The position numbers and the translations under genes are program-made. From contig NZ_CP159830.1 of the NCBI RefSeq assembly GCF_047730085.1, forward strand, positions 1,054,001 to 1,118,000: a stretch of DNA of 64,000 bases. Direction: 5' to 3'. Source of the stretch: Njordibacter sp937773555 (GTDB lineage: Bacteria > Pseudomonadota > Gammaproteobacteria > Pseudomonadales > Balneatricaceae). Under the pieces are notes generated by a model that saw only the letters and a list, made by a program, of their open reading frames with translations, was not told the origin of the DNA and searched no databases. Of this stretch, positions 53,248-62,085 are shown in pieces. Positions within the stretch are counted from its first letter, which is position 1, and each line of letters starts with the position of its first letter.

Positions 53248-53964
53248 CTAAGATTTTCCAGCGTGTGGTTTTGTGGCATAAACGATGTAATTAACGTCGA
53301 CGTCTCGAGCTGTTAGGGCGTATTTTTTGGTGAGAGGGTTGTAGGTCATGCCTGTCATTGATTGCGCAGACAAGCCTGCCAAACGCATGTATTGATCTAG
53401 TTCAGAGGGTTTGATGAACTTCTTATGTTCATGAGTGCCTTTGGGAAGCATTTTTAACAGATATTCTGCGCCAATAATTGCGAACAAATACGACTTTGCA
53501 TTGCGGTTAATAGTAGAAAAGAAAGCCTGGCCACCTGGCTTTAGTAGTTTTGCACAGGCTGCAACAACTGCGCTAGGGTCTGGCACGTGTTCTAGCATTT
53601 CCAGGCAGGTCACAACATCATATAAACCCGCTTCTTCGTCCGCTAGCTGTTCTGCAGTCATTTGTCGGTAATCAACTTTTACACCACTTTCTAAGCTGTG
53701 TAGTTGTGCCACTTTCAGAGGGGCCTCTCCCATGTCTATGCCGGTAACAGTTGCGCCACGCAGCGCCATGGCTTCTGCGACAATACCGCCACCACAGCCA
53801 ATGTCAGCTACTTTTTTACCGTGCAGGTGGGCGCGTTCATCAATCCATCCAATACGTAATGGATTAATGGCGTGTAAAGGTTTGAACTCGCTATCTAGAT
53901 CCCACCAACGGGCTGCAAGGGCTTCAAATTTGGCTATTTCTGCTGGGTCAACGTTTTGATTCAC
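53248..53964 (-). CDS. ubiG: Ubiquinone biosynthesis O-methyltransferase
   Basis: 238 residues. SAM motif I VADIGCGGGIVAEAMA near residue 55, YDVVTCLEMLEHVPDP near 119 and the N-terminal WWDLDSEFKPLHAINPLRI near 16 match UbiG, which does both O-methylations of ubiquinone synthesis. The C-terminal SELDQYMRLAGL fits. Divergent from gyrA across 231 bases. Assignment is firm. Confidence 0.96.
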   Translation of the reverse strand: MNQNVDPAEIAKFEALAARWWDLDSEFKPLHAINPLRIGWIDERAHLHGKKVADIGCGGGIVAEAMALRGATVTGIDMGEAPLKVAQLHSLESGVKVDYRQMTAEQLADEEAGLYDVVTCLEMLEHVPDPSAVVAACAKLLKPGGQAFFSTINRNAKSYLFAIIGAEYLLKMLPKGTHEHKKFIKPSELDQYMRLAGLSAQSMTGMTYNPLTKKYALTARDVDVNYIVYATKPHAGKS

Positions 53965-54195
53965 AGTGGGGTTTCACGCTAGTAAAATAATATCTACGAT
54001 TATACCGCGTAAATCGATTGACTGCATCCGAAAACCAACATCTATGCGGCCTGCTAATGATCGCTTTGTAGGTGGCAAATTAGCCTCTAATTGTGCTAAA
54101 GTTGGGCTTTATTTAGCGCCGGTTTTTGGCGTTGTCCATAAGGGCGCCGAAAGGTAAGCTCGAAGCGTTAGTCGCACAAGGAAATTGGCATAATT

Positions 54196-56844
54196 ATGGC
54201 TGAAATGGCTAAAGAAATATCGCCTATAAATATTGAAGATGAACTCAAACAGTCCTACCTAGATTACGCTATGAGCGTCATCGTTGGACGTGCCCTGCCG
54301 GATGTGCGTGATGGTTTGAAGCCTGTGCACAGGCGTGTATTGTTCGCTATGAATGAGTTGAGCAACGATTGGAATAAGCCCTACAAGAAATCTGCCCGTG
54401 TGGTGGGTGATGTTATCGGTAAGTATCACCCTCATGGTGATACTGCGGTATACGACACTATTGTACGTATGGCGCAGCCTTTTTCTATGCGTTATACCCT
54501 GGTTGACGGTCAAGGTAATTTTGGTTCAGTAGATGGTGACTCTGCAGCAGCTATGCGTTATACGGAAATCCGTATGCAAAAGATTGCCCACGATTTATTG
54601 GCCGACTTAGAGAAAGATACAGTTGATTTTGTGCCTAACTATGATGGCACCGAAATGATCCCAGATGTTTTGCCCACGCGGTTACCCAACCTTTTGGTTA
54701 ACGGATCCTCAGGTATTGCTGTAGGCATGGCTACTAACATTCCACCGCATAATATTAATGAGGTGGTGAGTGGCTGTTTGGCCCTCATTGAGAACCCTGA
54801 TATTGAAGTGGATGAGCTAATGCAGCACATCCCTGGCCCAGATTTCCCAACAGCAGGCATTATTAATGGTCGTGCAGGTATTGTGCAGGCATACCGTACT
54901 GGCCGTGGCAGAATTTATGTGCGCGCCCGCTATCACGTAGAAGAAAATCCAAAAAATAATAAAGCGTCTATTATTGTTACAGAATTGCCTTATCAGGTTA
55001 ACAAGGCGCGTTTAATTGAAAAAATTGCTGAACTTGTTAAAGATAAAAAAATCGAAGGTATTACTGAGCTGCGTGATGAGTCTGACAAAGATGGCATGCG
55101 TATGGTTATTGAGCTTCGTCGTGGTGAAGTGCCCGAGGTTCTTATCAATAACCTGTATACGCAAACACAAATGGAAAACGTGTTTGGCATTAACGTAGTG
55201 GCCTTGGTTGATGGCCAGCCACGTACCTTAAACCTTAAACAAATGCTGGAAGCCTTTGTACGTCACCGCCGTGAAGTTGTTACGCGACGAACTTTATTTG
55301 AATTACGAAAAGCGCGAGAGCGTGGGCACGTGCTTGAAGGGTTAATGGTGGCTTTGGCTAACATCGATCCAGTGATCGAACTTATAAAAACTTCTGCAAA
55401 CGCCGCGGAAGCTCGTGAAAAGTTAGTTGCGCAACGTTGGCCTGCTGGCCGAGTAGTGGCTATGCTTGAGCGCGCTGGACCAGATGCGTGTAAGCCAGAC
55501 ACGTTAGGTGTTGAATTTGGCTTGCACGGGGATGAATATCAACTCTCTGATGGCCAGGCCCAGGCTATTTTAGACCTGCGTTTGCACCGTTTGACGGGAT
55601 TAGAGCAAGATAAACTGGTAGCTGAATACCAGTTGTTATTAGAGCGTATTGCTGAGTTATTAGAAATCCTAGGTTCTGCAGAGCGTCTGATGGAAGTGAT
55701 TCGTGAAGAGTTGAAACAAGTTTTAGAGGCTTACGGTGATGAGCGTCGCTCAGAAATTATCGCTTCACGCCAAGATCTTACGGTAGCAGACCTGATCCCT
55801 GAAGAAGACATGGTGGTGACTATATCCCATGGCGGCTACGCTAAAACTCAGCCAGTGAGTGATTACCAAGCTCAGCGCAGAGGTGGTCGAGGCAAAGCAG
55901 CCACAGGAGTGAAAGAAGACGACTTTGTAGAGCATCTGCTGGTAACCTCTTCCCACGATACTATTTTGTGCTTTAGTAACCGCGGTAAAGTGTATTGGTT
56001 GCGGGTATTTGAAATTCCACAAGCAAGTCGTACTGCCCGTGGGCGCCCTATTGTTAACATATTGCCACTGGACGAGGGTGAAAGGCTGACTACTATTCTG
56101 CCGTTGCCAGAGGGTGGTTATCAAGAAGGGCACTACATCTTCATGGCGACTGCTAGTGGCACTGTGAAGAAAACGCCACTGACTGCATTTGCGCGACCTA
56201 GGACGAGTGGATTAATTGCTCTTGGCTTAGATGAAGGTGACACGCTTATTGGAGCGACTGTCACTGATGGTGATCAGCAAATCATGTTATTTGCAAACAA
56301 CGGATTGGCTGTGCGCTTTGATGAAGGTGATGTGCGCCCTATGGGCCGAACTGCTCGAGGGGTCCGTGGTATACGCCTTGCTGAAGATGCCATTGTCATT
56401 AGTTTAATTATGCCTCAAACAGAAGGACGCATTCTGACTGCTAGTGAAAATGGCTATGGTAAGCAAAGCCGGAACGAAGATTATCCAGTGCGGGGTCGTG
56501 GTGGTAAGGGTGTTATCGCAATTCAAATGTCTGCACGTAACGGCGCTCTTATAGGTGCAGTTCAGGTGTTTGATGGTGATGAAGTGATTCTTATCAGTGA
56601 CCAAGGCACCCTAGTACGCACTCGAATCAGCGAAGTGTCTGTTTTGGGTCGTAATACCCAAGGCGTAACCTTAATTAAAGTGCAAGAAGGCGAAAAGCTG
56701 GTGCAAGTTGCGCGTGTTGCAGAAACGATGGAGGAGGACACTGATGAAGCTGCAGATCAAGCTGCTGTAGTTTCCACAGAGGGTGGCCCTGAGGTCGAGT
56801 CGAACGAGGCTTCGACCACGACGGATGCGCCGGAGCAGGAGTAG
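54196..56844 (+). CDS. gyrA: DNA gyrase subunit A
   Basis: 882 residues. Breakage-reunion domain with Tyr122 in MRYTEIR, the QRDR HPHGDTAVYDTIVRMAQ with Thr83 and Asp87, and a C-terminal beta-pinwheel with six blades including the GyrA-box QRRGGRGKA near 558; acidic tail rich in Glu/Asp. Thr83 is the normal residue in Pseudomonas, so it does not by itself mean quinolone resistance. It is 6 bases upstream of serC, as in pseudomonads. Supercoils DNA with GyrB. Confidence 0.98.
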   Translation: MAEMAKEISPINIEDELKQSYLDYAMSVIVGRALPDVRDGLKPVHRRVLFAMNELSNDWNKPYKKSARVVGDVIGKYHPHGDTAVYDTIVRMAQPFSMRYTLVDGQGNFGSVDGDSAAAMRYTEIRMQKIAHDLLADLEKDTVDFVPNYDGTEMIPDVLPTRLPNLLVNGSSGIAVGMATNIPPHNINEVVSGCLALIENPDIEVDELMQHIPGPDFPTAGIINGRAGIVQAYRTGRGRIYVRARYHVEENPKNNKASIIVTELPYQVNKARLIEKIAELVKDKKIEGITELRDESDKDGMRMVIELRRGEVPEVLINNLYTQTQMENVFGINVVALVDGQPRTLNLKQMLEAFVRHRREVVTRRTLFELRKARERGHVLEGLMVALANIDPVIELIKTSANAAEAREKLVAQRWPAGRVVAMLERAGPDACKPDTLGVEFGLHGDEYQLSDGQAQAILDLRLHRLTGLEQDKLVAEYQLLLERIAELLEILGSAERLMEVIREELKQVLEAYGDERRSEIIASRQDLTVADLIPEEDMVVTISHGGYAKTQPVSDYQAQRRGGRGKAATGVKEDDFVEHLLVTSSHDTILCFSNRGKVYWLRVFEIPQASRTARGRPIVNILPLDEGERLTTILPLPEGGYQEGHYIFMATASGTVKKTPLTAFARPRTSGLIALGLDEGDTLIGATVTDGDQQIMLFANNGLAVRFDEGDVRPMGRTARGVRGIRLAEDAIVISLIMPQTEGRILTASENGYGKQSRNEDYPVRGRGGKGVIAIQMSARNGALIGAVQVFDGDEVILISDQGTLVRTRISEVSVLGRNTQGVTLIKVQEGEKLVQVARVAETMEEDTDEAADQAAVVSTEGGPEVESNEASTTTDAPEQE

Positions 56845-56850
56845 ACGTCG

Positions 56851-57939
56851 ATGAATACACGTCAGTTTAATTTTAGTGCTGGTCCTGCTGCACTGCCTAC
56901 TGCAGTGTTGGAGCTGGCCCAAGCAGAAATGTTGGATTGGCAAAGCCGTGGCTTATCGGTGATGGAAATCAGTCACCGGCATCCTGCTTATATGGCATTA
57001 GTGCAGCAAGCTGAGTCTAAATTACGTCAGTTAATGGGCATTCCAAGCAACTATAAAGTGTTATTTTTGCAAGGAGGGGCCACTGCTCAGTTTGCCCTGT
57101 TACCTATGAATTTGCTAGGCATTAAAACCCATGCAGACTATGTAGATACTGGAATTTGGTCTGCTAAAGCTATAGCAGCCATGGCGCCCTATGGCGTAGC
57201 TTCAGAAGCCGCATCAACTGCTTCGAGTGGCTACCTTAAAGTGCCGGCTCAAAGTGATCTTAAGCTTAATAAAGATGCGGCTTATCTTCACTATTGTCCC
57301 AATGAAACCATTAGTGGTTTGGCATTTGATTATGTGCCTGATTCTGGTGCAGTACCCCTAGTAGCAGACATGTCGTCAACCATTCTTTCAGAGCCAATCG
57401 ATGTGACTCAGTTTGGTGTTATTTATGCGGGGGCGCAAAAAAATATTGGTCCAGCTGGACTAACTTTAGTCATCGTTCGGGAAGACCTTTTGGGTAGTGC
57501 GCAGGCAACCACGCCAAACCCGTTTAACTACGCCATGCAAGCAGCTAATGATTCTATGCTAAATACGCCACCAACCTATACTTGGTATTTGGCTGGGTTG
57601 GTTTTTGATTGGCTGTTAAAGCAGGGTGGACTTGGTGCTATGGCTGAAATAAATGCGGCAAAAGCACGCCTGCTTTACCAAGCAATAGATGAAAGTCAGT
57701 TGTATTCTAATAAGATCAGTGTTTCCAATCGCTCTAAGATGAATGTGACCTTTACCTTGGCAGATAAAACACTAGATGCTAAATTTTTACAGCAGGCAGA
57801 AATTAATGGCTTGCTTAACCTCAAGGGTCATCGCAGTGTGGGTGGTATGAGGGCAAGTATATATAATGCAGTTCCCGAAGCGGCCGTACGTGCGTTGGTC
57901 GCCTTTATGAATGATTTTGAAACTCGACACTGGGCTTAA
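56851..57939 (+). CDS. serC: Phosphoserine aminotransferase
   Basis: 362 residues. NFSAGPAALP at the start, RHPAYMALV near 43, FLQGGATAQFALLPMNL near 71, the PLP Lys in GVIYAGAQKNIGPAGLTLVIV near 195, and the C-terminal LKGHRSVGGMRASIYNA near 330 are typical of SerC. It makes 3-phosphoserine (and the pyridoxal precursor) from 2-oxo acids and glutamate. Six bases after gyrA and eight before pheA. Confidence 0.97.
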   Translation: MNTRQFNFSAGPAALPTAVLELAQAEMLDWQSRGLSVMEISHRHPAYMALVQQAESKLRQLMGIPSNYKVLFLQGGATAQFALLPMNLLGIKTHADYVDTGIWSAKAIAAMAPYGVASEAASTASSGYLKVPAQSDLKLNKDAAYLHYCPNETISGLAFDYVPDSGAVPLVADMSSTILSEPIDVTQFGVIYAGAQKNIGPAGLTLVIVREDLLGSAQATTPNPFNYAMQAANDSMLNTPPTYTWYLAGLVFDWLLKQGGLGAMAEINAAKARLLYQAIDESQLYSNKISVSNRSKMNVTFTLADKTLDAKFLQQAEINGLLNLKGHRSVGGMRASIYNAVPEAAVRALVAFMNDFETRHWA

Positions 57940-57946
57940 AATAATT

Positions 57947-59071
57947 ATGACCAAGCCAGCATCAACCCAAGAGCAAGAACTTGGCCAATTGCGCCAAGAT
58001 ATTGATCAAATTGACCAACAAATACAAAGCCTCATAAACCAACGTGCAGCCTGTGCGCAGCGAGTTGCTGAAGTTAAACAGGTGCATCAGGGTAGCGAAG
58101 ATGCTGTGTTTTATCGCCCCGAGAGAGAGGCGCAAGTGTTGCGTAGGGTGATGGAGCGTAATCAAGGCCCATTAGATGATGAGGAGATGGCACGCCTGTT
58201 TCGTGAGCTGATGTCGGCATGTTTGGCCCACGAACAGCCAATGAGGATTGCTTTTCTTGGGCCTCAGGGAACATTCACTCAAGCTGCCGCTTTAAAACAC
58301 TTTGGGCATTCGGTAATAAGTGCACCTTTAGGCTCAATTGATGAAGTGTTCCGCGAAGTAGAAGCCAAAAGTGCTAATTATGGTGTAGTGCCCATCGAGA
58401 ACTCCTCTGAAGGTATGATTAACCATACCTTGGATAGCTTTCGTCACTCCTCCTTGGTTATTTCTGGTGAAGTAGAAATGCGTATTCACCAAAATTTATT
58501 GCTGAAGTACGGTACAGATCTATCCCAAGTAGAGCGCATATATTCTCATTCCCAATCGTTAGCGCAGTGCCGCTCATGGTTGGATAACCACATGCCACAC
58601 GCAGAACGGTTTGCAGTGAGCAGTAATGCAGAAGCAGCCCGCAGGGTAGCAAATCAGACAGGGGAGGATGTTGGTAAAGTGGCTGCTATTGCAGGCATCA
58701 TGGCGGCAGAACTATATGAACTAGAGGTTGAGCATGCCAACATTGAAGACCAGCCAGATAACACCACCCGGTTTTTAATTATTGGTCACTCTACAGTGCC
58801 AGCTTCTGGCCAAGATAAAACCTCTTTATTAGTATTGGCTCGAAACAAGCCGGGTGCCCTATACCATATACTGGAACCCTTTCATCGTCATGACGTAAGT
58901 ATGACTAGCATTGAGTCTAGGCCTTCGGGGCATGGTGCGTGGGGCTATGTGTTCTATATTGACTTTGAGGGTCATCACAGTGACGCCAAAGTACAACAAG
59001 TTTTAAAAGACTTAGATCAAGACTCCGTAGAAGTACGCTTATTAGGCTCATACCCGCAGGCGGTGCTTTAA
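57947..59071 (+). CDS. pheA: Bifunctional chorismate mutase / prephenate dehydratase (P-protein)
   Basis: 374 residues from ATG 57947; the frame from 57911 lies inside serC. AroQ chorismate mutase domain (about 10-95: LRQDIDQIDQQIQSLINQR, AEVKQ), prephenate dehydratase domain (about 100-280: IAFLGPQGTFTQAAAL, IENSSEGMINHTLDSF, DNTTRFLIIG with catalytic Thr), and a C-terminal ACT domain (about 290-374: LARNKPGALYHILEPF, ESRPSGHGAWGY) for phenylalanine feedback. Its stop overlaps the tyrA-aroA start. The hisC gene usual at this place in pseudomonads is absent. Confidence 0.96.
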   Translation: MTKPASTQEQELGQLRQDIDQIDQQIQSLINQRAACAQRVAEVKQVHQGSEDAVFYRPEREAQVLRRVMERNQGPLDDEEMARLFRELMSACLAHEQPMRIAFLGPQGTFTQAAALKHFGHSVISAPLGSIDEVFREVEAKSANYGVVPIENSSEGMINHTLDSFRHSSLVISGEVEMRIHQNLLLKYGTDLSQVERIYSHSQSLAQCRSWLDNHMPHAERFAVSSNAEAARRVANQTGEDVGKVAAIAGIMAAELYELEVEHANIEDQPDNTTRFLIIGHSTVPASGQDKTSLLVLARNKPGALYHILEPFHRHDVSMTSIESRPSGHGAWGYVFYIDFEGHHSDAKVQQVLKDLDQDSVEVRLLGSYPQAVL

Positions 59072-61317
59072 TGGCCTTTGAGCCTCAGTCTTCTTTGGTA
59101 TTTTCCCATGGTAAGGTTCTAGTAGTGGGCTTAGGCCTAATTGGTGGTTCTTTAGCTGCTGCCTTGCGGCGCACTCAAAAGCATCAACTATGGGGTTATG
59201 ATCTCGATCAAGCCAGTATGCAGCAAGCACAGGATCAGGGGATAATCGATCATCAGGTGATGGATTTAGCAACGACGATTGATCAAATGGATCTAGTGGT
59301 GCTGGCAGTACCTGTTAAGGCCATGGAGAAAGTATTGGCTCAAGTGGCGCCTTATCTAAATGCTCACACAGTGTTAACAGATGTGGGGAGTGTGAAGGGC
59401 AGCATTATTGCTGCAGCCTACGACGTGTTTGCCACACCTCCACCAGGTTTTGTGCCCGGACACCCTATTGCAGGGTCTGAGCGCAGTGGTATCAGCGCAG
59501 TAAACATTGATTTGTTTGTTGATCACAAGTTTATTATCACCCCGTTAACGACAAGTGATCCACAGGCTATTGAAGTTCTAGCGGACATGTGGGCTGGTAT
59601 TGGTAGTGAAATATTACTCATGGAGGTTGAAAGGCATGATGAGGTATTGGCAGCAACAAGCCATTTGCCTCACCTTTTAGCTTTTTCTTTAGTAGACACG
59701 TTAGCGTCAAATTCAGAAAATAAAGACATTTTTCGCTACGCAGCAGGGGGTTTTAGAGACTTTACCCGAATTGCTGGAAGCGACCCAACCATGTGGCATG
59801 ATGTGTTTCTAGCCAACCGTGAGGCCTGCCTCAAAACCTTAGATCAGTTCACTGAAGGTTTGGCTAATTTAAGAGGTGCTGTGGCCACAGGTGACAGTCA
59901 AACCATCATGGGTATATTAACTCGCGCACGAAGTGCACGACATCATTTTGAAAAAATATTGGCAAACTCTGCCTATACAGGAACTATGACAAATACAAAA
60001 CATTTCAATGTACACGCTGGCGGCCAAGTACAAGGGCGTATTCGCGTTCCTGGGGACAAATCTGTTTCCCACCGCTCCATAATGCTTGGCGCTTTAGCCC
60101 AAGGTACTACTCATATTAGTGGCTTTTTAGAAGGCGAAGACGCCATGGCAACGCTGCAAGCGTTCCGTGACATGGGTGTCGTTATCGAAGGCCCTACAGA
60201 AGGAAAAGTTGTGGTCCATGGTGTGGGTCTTAATGGGCTCAAGCCGCCACCTGGGCCGCTTTATGTTGGCAACTCTGGCACCACCATTCGGTTACTGGCT
60301 GGTTTAATGGCGGGTCAAGTATTTGATGTTGAACTTAGTGGCGATGTGTCGCTTAACAAGCGTCCTATGGAGCGTGTAGCTAAGCCATTGCGCTTAATGG
60401 GTGCGATAATTGATACAGCAAAGGGGGGTTGTCCGCCAATCAAAATAAAAGGTGGTCAGCAGCTAACGGGCATTCATTACGACTTACCTATGGCAAGTGC
60501 GCAGGTAAAGTCTTGTGTCATGTTGGCTGGCTTATACGCTAAAGGTAATACCAGCGTTACTGAGCCTGCGCCAACTCGTGACCATACAGAACGTATGCTT
60601 AAGGGATTTGGTTATGATGTAGAGCGCACTGCAGATACCTGTACCATTTTGGGCCAGGGGCACCTTATGGCTACAGATATTGATGTGCCCTCAGATATTT
60701 CTTCGGCCACTTTTTTCTTGGTGGCTGCAGCTATTTGTCCAGGTTCAGACCTTGTTATTGAGCATGTTGGTATGAACCCAACTCGTATTGGAGTGGTTAA
60801 TATTTTGCGCTTAATGGGCGCAGATCTAACCATTGAAAATGAGCAAGAAGTAGGTGGCGAACCAGTCGCAGACCTGCATATTAAATATTCACCATTAAAA
60901 GGCATTCATGTGCCTGAAGACCAGGTACCTTTGGCCATTGACGAATTCCCAGCGCTAATGATTGCGGCTGCTTGTGCCACTGGGGTCACCACAATTACTG
61001 GCGCTGAAGAGCTGCGAGTAAAAGAGAGTGATCGTATCCAAGCTATGGTAGATGGACTCAGCGCTATGGGAGTCAGCATTGAAGGAACTGCTGATGGAGC
61101 CATCATTCACGGTATGGGAGCCGATGCACAGTTTAATGCTGCGCATATTGTCACACACCATGACCATCGTATTGCGATGGCCTTTACTGTTGCGGGTTTG
61201 CGCGCTGGGGCCGAAATAAAAATTCTAGATTGTGCCCATGTTGCCACATCTTTTCCTAATTTTGTGGAACTTGCACGGACTGTAGGTATGGCGCTCGAAG
61301 AGGAATTTCAATTATGA
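59071..61317 (+). CDS. tyrA-aroA: Fused prephenate dehydrogenase and EPSP synthase (TyrA-AroA)
   Basis: 748 residues. The TyrA part (1 to about 300) has the NAD loop VVGLGLIGGSLAAALRR, DVGSVKG near 109 and HPIAGSERSGI near 131; the AroA part (from about 306, which starts with an in-frame Met at 59986) has VPGDKSVSHRSIMLGALAQG, YVGNSGTTIRLLAG, LNKRPMERVAKPL and KESDRIQAM. This fusion of two shikimate/tyrosine enzymes is known from Pseudomonas relatives. The AroA sequence motifs are of the class II-like type. Start overlaps the pheA stop and the end overlaps cmk (ATGA). Confidence 0.95.
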   Translation: MAFEPQSSLVFSHGKVLVVGLGLIGGSLAAALRRTQKHQLWGYDLDQASMQQAQDQGIIDHQVMDLATTIDQMDLVVLAVPVKAMEKVLAQVAPYLNAHTVLTDVGSVKGSIIAAAYDVFATPPPGFVPGHPIAGSERSGISAVNIDLFVDHKFIITPLTTSDPQAIEVLADMWAGIGSEILLMEVERHDEVLAATSHLPHLLAFSLVDTLASNSENKDIFRYAAGGFRDFTRIAGSDPTMWHDVFLANREACLKTLDQFTEGLANLRGAVATGDSQTIMGILTRARSARHHFEKILANSAYTGTMTNTKHFNVHAGGQVQGRIRVPGDKSVSHRSIMLGALAQGTTHISGFLEGEDAMATLQAFRDMGVVIEGPTEGKVVVHGVGLNGLKPPPGPLYVGNSGTTIRLLAGLMAGQVFDVELSGDVSLNKRPMERVAKPLRLMGAIIDTAKGGCPPIKIKGGQQLTGIHYDLPMASAQVKSCVMLAGLYAKGNTSVTEPAPTRDHTERMLKGFGYDVERTADTCTILGQGHLMATDIDVPSDISSATFFLVAAAICPGSDLVIEHVGMNPTRIGVVNILRLMGADLTIENEQEVGGEPVADLHIKYSPLKGIHVPEDQVPLAIDEFPALMIAAACATGVTTITGAEELRVKESDRIQAMVDGLSAMGVSIEGTADGAIIHGMGADAQFNAAHIVTHHDHRIAMAFTVAGLRAGAEIKILDCAHVATSFPNFVELARTVGMALEEEFQL

Positions 61318-61991
61318 AAAATGTCCCCATTATCACTATTGATGGACCTAGTGGCTCTGGCAAAGGCACGCTATGTAAATTACTTGCAGATCGCTTAGGT
61401 TATCATTTACTAGATAGTGGTGCGCTATACCGTTTAGTGGCTTTGGCTGCTGAGCACCATGGTGTGAGCGCAGAAAACGAGCTGGCTGTAGCTGATATTG
61501 CTGGGTGTTTAGATGTGCAATTTAAAGCCCATGGTGATGGTGTGCAGGTGGTGTTAGAAGGAGAAGACGTGAGCCTTTCAATTCGCACTGAGACCTGTGG
61601 TATGAACGCTTCCAAAGTTGCCAGTCTCACCTTGGTTCGTAAGGCTTTGCAGGAGCGGCAGCGTGCTTTTGCAGAATTGCCAGGTTTGGTTGCGGATGGA
61701 CGAGACATGGGCACGGTAATCTTTCCAGAAGCCCCAGTAAAGGTTTTCTTAACAGCAAGCGCACAAGAACGGGCTGATAGACGTTATAAACAGTTGAAAA
61801 GCAAGGGTTTGAGTGCTAGCCTGTCGGACATACTGACTGATATTCAGAAACGGGACGAGCGCGACGAAAGTCGTACTGTTGCACCTTTGAAGCCTTCTGA
61901 AGATGCGTTAGTGATTGATTGCACCCACATGAGTATTCTAGATGTGGAGCAAAAGATACTTACATTTATTCATAGTAAGGGCGTTTTATAG
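61314..61991 (+). CDS. cmk: Cytidylate kinase
   Basis: 225 residues. P-loop DGPSGSGKGTLCK near residue 9, SGALYRLVALAA near 35, ADGRDMGTVIFPEAPVKVFLTAS near 125 and QKRDERDESRTVAPLKPS near 180 are typical of Cmk. It phosphorylates CMP and dCMP. Overlaps the tyrA-aroA end and precedes rpsA, a widely conserved order. Confidence 0.97.
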   Translation: MKNVPIITIDGPSGSGKGTLCKLLADRLGYHLLDSGALYRLVALAAEHHGVSAENELAVADIAGCLDVQFKAHGDGVQVVLEGEDVSLSIRTETCGMNASKVASLTLVRKALQERQRAFAELPGLVADGRDMGTVIFPEAPVKVFLTASAQERADRRYKQLKSKGLSASLSDILTDIQKRDERDESRTVAPLKPSEDALVIDCTHMSILDVEQKILTFIHSKGVL

Positions 61992-62085
61992 CAACCTTAC
62001 TTAACTTTAACTAACTAGAGGTCTTTCGAGACGCCCATACTGCAAGACAGTTCTGAGCGTAGCGCCAACCTCATCGAGTATTGCC
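61992..62085 (+). promoter_or_regulatory. rpsA leader without a clear Shine-Dalgarno
   Basis: The 94 bases before the rpsA ATG contain a small hairpin GTCT-TTCG-AGAC (62021-62032) and no purine-rich ribosome site near the start (TCGAGTATTGCC precedes ATG). In E. coli the rpsA leader also lacks a good site and folds into hairpins for S1 autocontrol, so the same mode is inferred. Confidence 0.5.

Noticed and set aside
54442..54456. GyrA Thr83 in the quinolone-resistance region as a resistance mutation
   Set aside because: Thr83 is the wild-type residue in Pseudomonas-type GyrA and Asp87 is unchanged, so sequence alone does not point to resistance.
55765..56133. Long minus-strand frame opposite gyrA
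   Set aside because: It is antisense to a strongly conserved gene, has no ribosome site and no recognisable protein features.
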